Shown here piece by piece: positions 35,068 through 45,955 of a stretch of DNA of 64,000 nt; position 1 is the first letter of the stretch; every line of letters begins with the position of its first letter. The stretch spans positions 2,108,001-2,172,000 of the forward strand of contig NZ_CP035283.1 of NCBI RefSeq assembly GCF_004103755.1, written 5' to 3'. This DNA is from Caproiciproducens sp. NJN-50. GTDB lineage: Bacteria > Bacillota > Clostridia > Oscillospirales > Acutalibacteraceae. The translations under genes were made by a program, and so were the position numbers. Under the pieces are notes generated by a model. That model saw nothing but the letters and a program-made list of their open reading frames with translations. It was not told where the DNA came from and did not search any database.

Positions 35068-35103
35068 AACAAAACAGCAGCCCATGCTTTGCATGAACTG
35101 CTG
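35068..35103 (-). terminator. Terminator of the rRNA operon
   Basis: CAGCAG-CC-CATGC (35075-35087) pairs with GCATG-AA-CTGCTG (35091-35103); on the minus strand the stem is followed by TTTTGTTGT. It sits immediately after the tRNA-Asn gene. Confidence 0.8.
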
Positions 35104-35107
35104 ATCT

Positions 35108-35183
35108 TGGCTCCCCGTGTTGGACTCGAACCAACGACCCTGCGGTTAACAGCCGCATGCTCTACCAGCTGAGCTAACGAGGA
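35108..35183 (-). tRNA. tRNA-Asn (GTT), CCA encoded
   Basis: Minus strand starts TCCTCGTTAGCTCAGC, anticodon loop CTGTTAA gives GTT, T-arm GGTTCGAGTCC, and ends GGGGAGCCA. The 7-bp acceptor stem pairs (one G-T). Last gene of the rRNA operon. Confidence 0.95.
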
Positions 35184-35193
35184 ATATGAAAAT

Positions 35194-35309
<116 letters not shown>

Positions 35310-35345
35310 AAATTCCAACCTATTGAATTATCAAACACCAATCCT

Positions 35346-35480
35346 GTGACCCGTGCGGGATTCGGCCGGATGCTCCGCATCCTTCCGGCTTGCACTTTCG
35401 CGCTTCACCACTCTTCGCTAAAGTTCTGCCACCGGCAAAACTTCTTAACGCTCAGACCCTCTCGAGTTCGAATCCGCTTT
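35346..35480 (-). repeat. Duplicated tRNA-Glu 3' end joined to repeat (copy B)
   Basis: GTGACCCGTGCGGGATTCG repeats exactly the 3' end and T-arm of the tRNA-Glu gene at 35499, then changes abruptly to the ~110-bp element also found at 10975-11090. It ends near GAGTTCGAATCC, a T-arm-like sequence on the plus strand. It lies in the spacer between tRNA-Glu and 5S. Confidence 0.6.
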
Positions 35481-35496
35481 AGAATTCTAGAAATCT

Positions 35497-35571
35497 TGGT
35501 GACCCGTGCGGGATTCGAACCCACGTTAACGGCGTGAGAGGCCGCTGTCTTAACCACTTGACCAACGGGCC
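35497..35571 (-). tRNA. tRNA-Glu (CTC), CCA encoded
   Basis: Minus strand starts GGCCCGTTGGTCAAGTGG, anticodon loop CTCTCAC gives CTC, T-arm GGTTCGAATCC, ends GGGTCACCA. Lies between 23S and 5S. Confidence 0.93.
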
Positions 35572-35639
35572 ATATCAAATCCGACACTTTCGGCCGGTCC
35601 GGAAGTCAGGGTCCCTGACCCCTTTTCCGGCTTACCTTT

Positions 35640-35716
35640 TGGTGCACCATCAGGGATTCGAACCCGGGACACCCTGATTAAGAGTCAGGTGCTCTACCAA
35701 CTGAGCTAATGGTGCA
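35640..35716 (-). tRNA. tRNA-Lys (CTT), CCA encoded
   Basis: Minus strand starts TGCACCATTAGCTCAG, anticodon loop CTCTTAA gives CTT, T-arm GGTTCGAATCC, ends TGGTGCACCA. First tRNA after 23S. Confidence 0.95.
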
Positions 35717-35866
35717 TAGACCATGCGGTCGGCACGCGCCTCCGGCGATCATGCCATCGGCTTACGGGGTTTTCCCGCACTGTTTTTTCAGATACATATC
35801 GTACCTTCAAAACTGAATAAAGACTGAGAAGGGAAAAGCGAACTTGAACGGGCAAACCAAAAATAT

Positions 35867-38804
<2,938 letters not shown>

Positions 38805-39149
38805 ATGTGATTTTTTGGTTCTTCAAAATTGTAGTTTTTCTATCAGATTAATCTTTTAGAATAACAACTTTTCTCGCTTTATCTGCTTCTCGCTTTATTC
38901 AGTTTTCAAGGTACAACCTGAGGTTGACGCACGTCGCGGGTCAGCTTTCAGTTCAAAGAACCTTACCTGCCGCGGCCTTTACCAGCCTGCAGATTACACA
39001 CAACATTCCTTTTCACTTTCATGAACCGGAACATCATATGTATTGACACACAGTGTCTCTCGTCGCGCTCTCGCCCGTCGGTTTCCCTGACTCACGGTCG
39101 CGGATTCAAAATACCATATGTAATTGTGAACCTTTTGGGAGCGTCTTCC

Positions 39150-39222
39150 GACTGTCCCGCCCGATTCAGTTTGTCTCCCGCTCTTTTCTTCACGGCGGGC
39201 CGTGCATGCAGACTCAGTCTGC
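39150..39222. repeat. rRNA spacer repeat, copy 1
   Basis: GACTGTCCCGCC, about 31 variable bases, GGCGGGCCGTGC, then a small hairpin GCAGACtcaGTCTGC. Copy 2 at 39721-39787 has the same blocks and a hairpin with different arms but the same TCA loop. Directly after it, CTGGTGGGCTTAA (39222-39234) duplicates the 3' end of the tRNA-Ile gene at 39308. The remaining 38805-39308 spacer shows no gene. Confidence 0.55.
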
Positions 39223-39308
39223 TGGTGGGCTTAATCCTCGAGTCACACTCTGCCTGAATGGCTTATGTGGTTCTCGTATGGATTAATTCCGAGCGCACTG
39301 TCGTGCGC

Positions 39309-39385
<77 letters not shown>

Positions 39386-39563
39386 ATATTTTGTTGTCGG
39401 ACGCTCTGGCTAGAGGTTTGATCCCCAATCCTTCGCATTTCCAACGCCGGTTTCAGGTTCTTACCCTTCACCCTGTTCACTTTTCGGACTTCCTTCTGTT
39501 GCGCGGGCACTCTGCCGGCTGTTTCCAGCCCGTTCTGTGCGCGACGAAACGGACGTCTGTCCG

Positions 39564-39639
39564 TGGTGGAGATAAACGGGATCGAACCGTTGACCTCCTG
39601 CTTGCAAAGCAGGCGCTCTCCCAGCTGAGCTATACCCCC
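39564..39639 (-). tRNA. tRNA-Ala (TGC), CCA encoded
   Basis: Minus strand starts GGGGGTATAGCTCAGC, anticodon loop TTTGCAA gives TGC, T-arm GGTTCGATCCC, ends ATCTCCACCA. 16S-23S spacer tRNA. Confidence 0.95.
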
Positions 39640-39720
39640 ATATGGAAGTGATTCAACTGTCTGGTTCTTCTCAGTTCTCTCTCACTGAAGTTCCCTACAC
39701 TGATTCCGGGAGCCTTTTCA

Positions 39721-39797
39721 GACTGTCCCGCCACTTAAAGGCACTTTCCTGCCGGTTCTCACCGGCGGGCCGTGCCTCCAAGCTCAGCTTGGGGCCT
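39721..39797. repeat. rRNA spacer repeat, copy 2
   Basis: GACTGTCCCGCC (39721-39732), GGCGGGCCGTGC (39764-39775), then hairpin CCAAGCtcaGCTTGG. Partner of the element at 39150-39222; compensatory arm changes suggest the hairpin is maintained. Confidence 0.55.
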
Positions 39798-39882
39798 TCA
39801 AAATTAAACAACGATTGTTCAGAAGTCGTCTTCCGTAACCGACCTAGGATGTCTGAGCCATTGTTCATGACTCATGTCTCCA

Positions 39883-41405
<1,523 letters not shown>

Positions 41406-41685
41406 TGGTATATATTCGCCTTCCGGCGTTTATATCTCTTTTAGAGCGTCTTCGGCTCTTAAAGTCCGATACACTAACGTATCGCTTGTGATTTTTTTGA
41501 AAGAGTTTTCCGTCTCTTTTTGTCCGAAAGTACTTTTCACTCTCGTCCTTTACGGGTTCCTTCTTCTGTCTCTCGTTGTTTAATTTTCAAGGTCCCATCG
41601 TCAAATATAACAGAAGAAACTGCAAAATCATTTTGCCTTTCAGCAATCTGCCTTGAGTTTTATTCCGTTTTTCGACGGCTTTACT

Positions 41686-41714
41686 ATAATATCACGTCCT
41701 AAAACCGATGTCAA
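41686..41714 (-). promoter_or_regulatory. rRNA operon promoter
   Basis: On the minus strand TTGACA (41714-41709), 17-nt spacer, TATTAT (41691-41686), about 280 nt before 16S. A consensus -35 and ideal spacing suit a strong rRNA promoter. Confidence 0.75.
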
Positions 41715-41757
41715 TGCTTTTTTGTAGTTTTTAAAAGTTTTTTGATTGATTAAGTTC

Positions 41758-41786
41758 TTGAAGTAAAATCCTTTGTTTGTTATAAT
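41758..41786 (+). promoter_or_regulatory. metA promoter
   Basis: TTGAAG (41758-41763), 17-nt spacer, TATAAT (41781-41786), 39 nt before the start codon. It is back-to-back with the rRNA promoter. No SAM riboswitch is visible in the short leader. Confidence 0.7.
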
Positions 41787-41825
41787 GTTTGTCAGCGTTC
41801 TTCGATTTAGAAAGGAGGAATCGGT

Positions 41826-42752
41826 TTGCCGATCAGAATACAGAATTCTCTGCCTGCCTGCCATGTGCTGGAATCGGAAAATATTTTTGTCATGACCCAG
41901 GAGCGGGCGATGAGCCAAGACATCCGCCCACTGAAAATTGTCATTTTAAATCTGATGCCGACAAAAATAGAAACGGAGACCCAGCTGCTGCGCCAGCTGA
42001 GCAATTCGCCGCTGCAGGTGGATGTGGAATTGATGCAGATGGCTTCTCATATTTCCAAAAACACGCCGCAGACGCACCTGAATACTTATTATAAAACATT
42101 CTCCGAGTTAAAAGATCAAAAATTTGACGGAATGATTATTACCGGAGCCCCGGTGGAAAAGCTTCCCTTTGAAGAGGTCGACTACTGGCCGGAGCTTTGC
42201 GACGTGATGGCGTGGAGCCGCAGAAACGTCTATTCTACCATGCACATCTGCTGGGGAGCACAGGCCGGGCTTTACTATCACTATGGAGTGCCCAAATATC
42301 TGCTGCCTAAAAAGGTGACGGGCATCTTCATGCACAGCGTCCTTTTTCCCCTGCATCCTCTGGTGCGCGGTTTCGACGACGATTTTTGGGCGCCGCATTC
42401 GCGCTACACGGAGATTCACCGAGAAGACGTTGCCGTTCATCCGGAACTTGAACTATTGACCGAGTCCGGGGAAGCGGGACCCCATATCATCGCGGCAAAA
42501 AGCGGGCGCCAGTTTTTTGTCACGGGACATGAGGAATACGACCGTGACACCCTGAAAAAAGAATATCTGCGGGACTTGGAAAAGGGAATCCACCCTGAGA
42601 TGCCAAAAAATTATTTTCCGGGAAACGACGCGACAAAAGAGCCGCCGTTCGTCTGGCGCAGTCACGCGAGCCTGATGTTTTCCAACTGGCTGAACTATTA
42701 TGTGTATCAGCAGACGCCCTACGATATCAAGGATATCTCCGAATCGATCTGA
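41826..42752 (+). CDS. metA: Homoserine O-acetyltransferase (MetA family)
   Basis: 308 residues. Acylates homoserine in methionine synthesis. Catalytic C142 (HICWGAQ), H235 and E237 (VTGHEEY) fall at the same numbers as in E. coli MetA. Residue 111 is Glu (TGAPVEKLPFEEV); in MetA proteins Glu111 is associated with acetyl-CoA use, while E. coli has Gly and uses succinyl-CoA. So this is named as an acetyltransferase despite the MetA fold. TTG 41826 with AAAGGAGG 7 nt upstream is the start. Single-gene transcript ended by a shared terminator. Confidence 0.92.
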   Translation: MPIRIQNSLPACHVLESENIFVMTQERAMSQDIRPLKIVILNLMPTKIETETQLLRQLSNSPLQVDVELMQMASHISKNTPQTHLNTYYKTFSELKDQKFDGMIITGAPVEKLPFEEVDYWPELCDVMAWSRRNVYSTMHICWGAQAGLYYHYGVPKYLLPKKVTGIFMHSVLFPLHPLVRGFDDDFWAPHSRYTEIHREDVAVHPELELLTESGEAGPHIIAAKSGRQFFVTGHEEYDRDTLKKEYLRDLEKGIHPEMPKNYFPGNDATKEPPFVWRSHASLMFSNWLNYYVYQQTPYDIKDISESI

Positions 42753-42755
42753 ACA

Positions 42756-42793
42756 AAAACCGGGAGGCAGACTCGTTTCTGCCTCCCGGTTTT
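42756..42793. terminator. Bidirectional terminator between metA and sigF
   Basis: A 15-bp perfect stem AAAACCGGGAGGCAG (42756-42770) / 42779-42793 has A-run and T-run on its two sides, so it works for both convergent genes. Confidence 0.9.
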
Positions 42794-42794
42794 C

Positions 42795-43466
42795 TTATGT
42801 CAGCTTGAGCTGCAGCTCTTTCAGAATCTTCTTTTCCCTCCGGGAAACCTGGACCTGCGTCATGCCGAGCGCGGATGCGGTCTCCACCTGCGTTCGGTTC
42901 TGGAAGTAGCGGAAAATAATAATGCTGCGGTCCCGCGGCTCCAGTTCCGTCACAACCTGTTTGAGCGACAGCAATTCGGCGATTTTGTCATCCTCCGAGT
43001 CCACTTCGACATCGATCTGGCCTCCCCCGTCCTCATCCGCCGCCGTGAGAGAAACCGGCATCTGCGCCGCGCCCAGGGCCTCTGCCGCCTGTTCCGGCTC
43101 CACATTGAGCAGATCAGCCAGTTCCCGGACGGTCGGCGTCCTGCCCTCGCGTTCCGAAAATTCGGAGGAAAGACGCGTAGCCCGGAGCGAGAGCTCCTTA
43201 AGGCTGCGCCCGACTTTGATTGTCCCGCCGTCCCGGAACAATCTGCGGATCTCCCCCAGAATCACGGGAACCGCGTAAGTGGAAAATTTGACGCCGCGGT
43301 CCGGGTCAAAGTGATCGACCGCCTTGACAAGGCCCAGACATCCCGCCTGGAACAAATCGTCATACTCGACGCCGCGTCCGCGGAAATGCCTTGCGCAGGA
43401 ATGGACGAGTCCGATATTTTCCCGAACCGCCTGATCCCTATCCATTTTTCTGAGGGCGGCGCTCAA
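42795..43466 (-). CDS. sigF: RNA polymerase sigma-F factor
   Basis: 223 residues. Forespore-specific sigma factor that starts compartment-specific sporulation transcription. Region 2 (YDDLFQAGCLGLVKAVDHFD, then KFSTYAV), region 3 and the region 4 helix-turn-helix (SALGMTQVQVSRREKKIL) are all present. It is held inactive by SpoIIAB encoded just upstream. TTG 43466 starts inside the spoIIAB reading frame (29-bp overlap); ATG 43445 is an alternative. Third gene of the spoIIA operon. Confidence 0.93.
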   Translation of the reverse strand: MSAALRKMDRDQAVRENIGLVHSCARHFRGRGVEYDDLFQAGCLGLVKAVDHFDPDRGVKFSTYAVPVILGEIRRLFRDGGTIKVGRSLKELSLRATRLSSEFSEREGRTPTVRELADLLNVEPEQAAEALGAAQMPVSLTAADEDGGGQIDVEVDSEDDKIAELLSLKQVVTELEPRDRSIIIFRYFQNRTQVETASALGMTQVQVSRREKKILKELQLKLT

Positions 43467-43881
43467 TTGTCTTCTTCATCGTGACCGTCGTCCCCTTTCC
43501 GGGTTTGGAGATGACGTGAAGCCGATCCATAAAGCTCTGCATTACTGCAAAACCGAGCCCGGCCCGTTCTCCCTCCTGTGTTGTAAAAAGCGGCTGCATT
43601 GCCTGTTCAATATCTTCGATTCCGCAGCCCCTGTCTCGGACCCTGACTGTAACGGCGCCGTTTTCATATAAGCGGCAGGTTATGTATACGGTTCCTATGG
43701 TATCCCGATAGGCATGCACGATACAGTTTGTCACCGCTTCCGACACCGCCGTTTTGATATCGCAGAGCTCGTCCACCGTGGGATCCAGCTGTGCGACGAA
43801 CGCCGCAACCGCAGCGCGTGCGAACGCCTCATTGGACGAACAGCTTGGAAACGAAACCGACATCTCATTGAGTGACTTCAA
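43438..43881 (-). CDS. spoIIAB: Anti-sigma-F factor and serine kinase SpoIIAB
   Basis: 147 residues, GHKL ATPase fold: N box EAVTNCIVHAY, G1 box VRDRGCGIED, G2 region GERAGLGFAVM, and a late GKGTTVTM. It binds sigma-F, and phosphorylates SpoIIAA on a serine to keep sigma-F captive. TTG 43881 has GGGAGGGG 6 nt upstream, so the TTG start is credible. It starts 1 nt before the spoIIAA stop region and overlaps sigF, an arrangement that sets stoichiometric synthesis. Confidence 0.93.
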   Translation of the reverse strand: MKSLNEMSVSFPSCSSNEAFARAAVAAFVAQLDPTVDELCDIKTAVSEAVTNCIVHAYRDTIGTVYITCRLYENGAVTVRVRDRGCGIEDIEQAMQPLFTTQEGERAGLGFAVMQSFMDRLHVISKPGKGTTVTMKKTIERRPQKNG

Positions 43882-43882
43882 T

Positions 43883-44197
43883 TCAGTCCCCTCCCTTAAT
43901 AGCGCAAAGCTGATTCAGCCCCGCAAGCGACACGATTTTTTCAATTTTCGGCGGAAGACGGACAATTTCCACCTTACCGCCCCACAACTGCATCAATTTG
44001 CAGCGTCCCATAATCAGCCCGATGCCGGAGCTGTCCATAAACTGCACCGCTGAAAAATCGAAAATCAATTTTTTCGGCTTGATTCTTGACGCGGTTTCAT
44101 CAATTTCTCCCCGGATCTCCCTTGCGGAATGATGGTCGATTTCCCCGCTGAGAACCGCTGTCAGGACCCCCTCCTTTAGAATCAGCCTGACGCCCAT
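43883..44197 (-). CDS. spoIIAA: Anti-sigma-F factor antagonist SpoIIAA
   Basis: 104 residues, STAS domain. The phosphorylatable Ser is in FMDSSGIGLIMGR. In its dephosphorylated form it binds SpoIIAB and frees sigma-F in the forespore. GGGGGG lies before ATG 44197. First gene of the spoIIA operon. Confidence 0.93.
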   Translation of the reverse strand: MGVRLILKEGVLTAVLSGEIDHHSAREIRGEIDETASRIKPKKLIFDFSAVQFMDSSGIGLIMGRCKLMQLWGGKVEIVRLPPKIEKIVSLAGLNQLCAIKGGD

Positions 44198-44251
44198 ATG
44201 AAAGCCCCCCGTTGAATAAATTTATTTATTATTCCCGTTTTTACCCGGATG

Positions 44252-44277
44252 ATTCACATTCGCATAAAAAAATCCCT
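44252..44277 (-). promoter_or_regulatory. Tentative sigma-H-type promoter of spoIIA
   Basis: On the minus strand AGGGATTT (44277-44270), 11-nt spacer, TGTGAAT (44258-44252) approximates the sigma-H pattern RNAGGAWWW / RNNGAAT. spoIIA is sigma-H-dependent in Bacillus. The -35 overlaps the folC terminator stem, so this is only a suggestion. Confidence 0.3.
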
Positions 44278-44300
44278 TACTCAATAAAGATAAGGGATTT
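44261..44300 (-). terminator. Terminator of folC
   Basis: On the minus strand AAATCCCTTA (44300-44291) pairs with TAAGGGATTT (44279-44270), followed by seven T. Confidence 0.85.
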
Positions 44301-44335
44301 CGACTGAAATATTGCTCGAATTTTGCGGACAGGCT

Positions 44336-45631
44336 CTATTTTTTCGCCGGACTCCAAAGTTTCAGCGCATGGGAACGCACCGCCCCGGCAAGATAGAGGG
44401 ACCCGCAGATCAAAAGCGCGCCGTTGGAACTCAGTCTGCCGTGTGCCATGCGAAGCGCCTCGTCCTGTCCCGCCGCAGGCTCGGCGGGGATTCCCAGCCG
44501 CCGCCACCGCTCCGCCAATTCGTGGGCGCTCATGGCGCGGGGACTGGAGGGCTCCGTTGTGATCACATAGGAAAACAGTCCCGACAGGTTTTTCAGCGCC
44601 GCATCGACATCCTTATCCTTCAGCATCCCCATCACGGCGATCAGGCCGCGGCCCGGAAGGTATTGCCGGACCGCGGAAGCCAGCGCGGCGGTTCCGTCCG
44701 GGTTGTGCGCTCCGTCCAAAATCACCAGAGGCGAGCGGGACAGAACCTCGAACCGGGCGGGAAACACCGCCTCGGAAAAACCCTGCTTCACCGCTTCCTC
44801 CGGGATGGAATAACCGGAATTTCGCAGCACATCGAGCACGGCGAGGGCAGTCACCGCGTTTTTCACCTGATGCTCTCCCAAAAACGGAAGATGCAGCCGG
44901 ATTCCATTCCAGGAAAGCTCCGTCCCGAAAAGATCGGTGGAAAGCTCCCTCACTCCGGAAACAGCCGTTTCAACCAAACGATTGTGCCGCTCCATGGAGG
45001 TTCTCCGGATGGTCTCCGCCGCGCCGGGCTTCTGATCGGGATAGCTGACGGTCACTCCGCCTTCCTTGATGATCCCGCACTTTTCCAGAGCAATTTGCTC
45101 CACCGTATCGCCAAGGATTTTAGTGTGGTCCAGCGAAATGGAGGTAATCACCGAAACCAACGGCTTTTGAATCACATTGGTCGCGTCCAGACGCCCCCCG
45201 AGGCCAACCTCCAGCACAACGAGGTCGCAGGCCTTATCCGCATACCACAGGAAAGCCATCGCGGTGACGGCTTCAAATTCCGTAATCATCTCTCCCTGAG
45301 ATTCCATTTCTTCGATTTCCGGAAAAACGCGGCCGGCAAGAGAAGCCAGATCGGAATGGGAAATCATCTCGCCGTCGATTTGCATCCGTTCGCGAAAGTC
45401 CGACAGATGAGGAGAAAGATACAGCCCGGTACGGTATCCCGCACGGCACAGAACGGAAGCCAAGAGTGCGCAGGTCGTCCCCTTGCCGTTGGTCCCGGCC
45501 ACATGGACAAATCGAAGCCCGTCCTGAGGGTTTCCTAAACGCCCCATCAGACCGCGGATGCGCTCCAGGCCCGGCCGGGAGCCGAACTGCTGCAGGGATT
45601 CAATCTTTCGGACCGCTTCTTCATACGTCAT
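44336..45631 (-). CDS. folC: Folylpolyglutamate synthase / dihydrofolate synthase
   Basis: About 431 residues, Mur-ligase fold. P-loop VAGTNGKGTTCALLASVL, the Gly/Asp-rich LVVLEVGLGGRLDATN, the SLDHTKILGDT motif, and the C-terminal domain linker VILDGAHNPDG are all typical. It adds glutamates to folates (and glutamate to dihydropteroate). ATG 45631 with AAGG 9 nt upstream is preferred over ATG 45640, which abuts that site. Downstream of the valS transcription unit, separated by a hairpin. Confidence 0.92.
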   Translation of the reverse strand: MTYEEAVRKIESLQQFGSRPGLERIRGLMGRLGNPQDGLRFVHVAGTNGKGTTCALLASVLCRAGYRTGLYLSPHLSDFRERMQIDGEMISHSDLASLAGRVFPEIEEMESQGEMITEFEAVTAMAFLWYADKACDLVVLEVGLGGRLDATNVIQKPLVSVITSISLDHTKILGDTVEQIALEKCGIIKEGGVTVSYPDQKPGAAETIRRTSMERHNRLVETAVSGVRELSTDLFGTELSWNGIRLHLPFLGEHQVKNAVTALAVLDVLRNSGYSIPEEAVKQGFSEAVFPARFEVLSRSPLVILDGAHNPDGTAALASAVRQYLPGRGLIAVMGMLKDKDVDAALKNLSGLFSYVITTEPSSPRAMSAHELAERWRRLGIPAEPAAGQDEALRMAHGRLSSNGALLICGSLYLAGAVRSHALKLWSPAKK

Positions 45632-45652
45632 GTAATCCATCCTTCTGATACA

Positions 45653-45684
45653 CGAAAACCGGGAGCATCAAAGCCGATGCTCCC
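45653..45684 (-). terminator. Terminator of the valS-tfoX transcript
   Basis: GGGAGCATC (45661-45669) pairs with GATGCTCCC (45676-45684); on the minus strand GGTTTTCG follows. The stem includes the stop codon of the TfoX-C remnant. Confidence 0.75.
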
Positions 45685-45925
45685 GATAAAAGTCCTTTAA
45701 CTCCCGTTTGTCCTCCTCCGATAAGCCGTGCCACCGTATTCCCTGCACCGCTCCTTCCAGCGCGCACAGACGGTTGTAACAGGCGGAAGAGTCAAAGCCC
45801 TGGATTCGCAGTCAGACCTCTCTGCTCCCCGCCTTTCTGAGCTGTTCCGGCGTTTCAATTCCGGCCTGCCGAAGCTGCTGCGCCATCATTCTGCCGATAT
45901 TCGGCAAGGACTCCAGTTCATCCAT
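45668..45925 (-). pseudogene. TfoX C-terminal-domain protein interrupted by one TGA
   Basis: The minus strand reads MDELESLPNIGRMMAQQLRQ and onward to SREV, then TGA (45814-45812, codon 38), then in the same frame LRIQGFDSSACYNRLCALEG ... to WHGLSEEDKREL. The 85-codon product matches the helix-hairpin-helix-like TfoX_C family, often a stand-alone small protein in Firmicutes. Only one nonsense change separates it from an intact gene, with a good GGGAGAGG site upstream, so the inactivation looks recent, or is a sequencing error. Confidence 0.75.
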
Positions 45926-45955
45926 ACTTTCACCTCTCCCGGCTTTCAAGCCAGG

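Noticed and set aside
45812..45814. TGA read as an amino acid in the TfoX-C gene
   Set aside because: TGA is used as a normal stop by many genes in the window, and no recoding element is visible.
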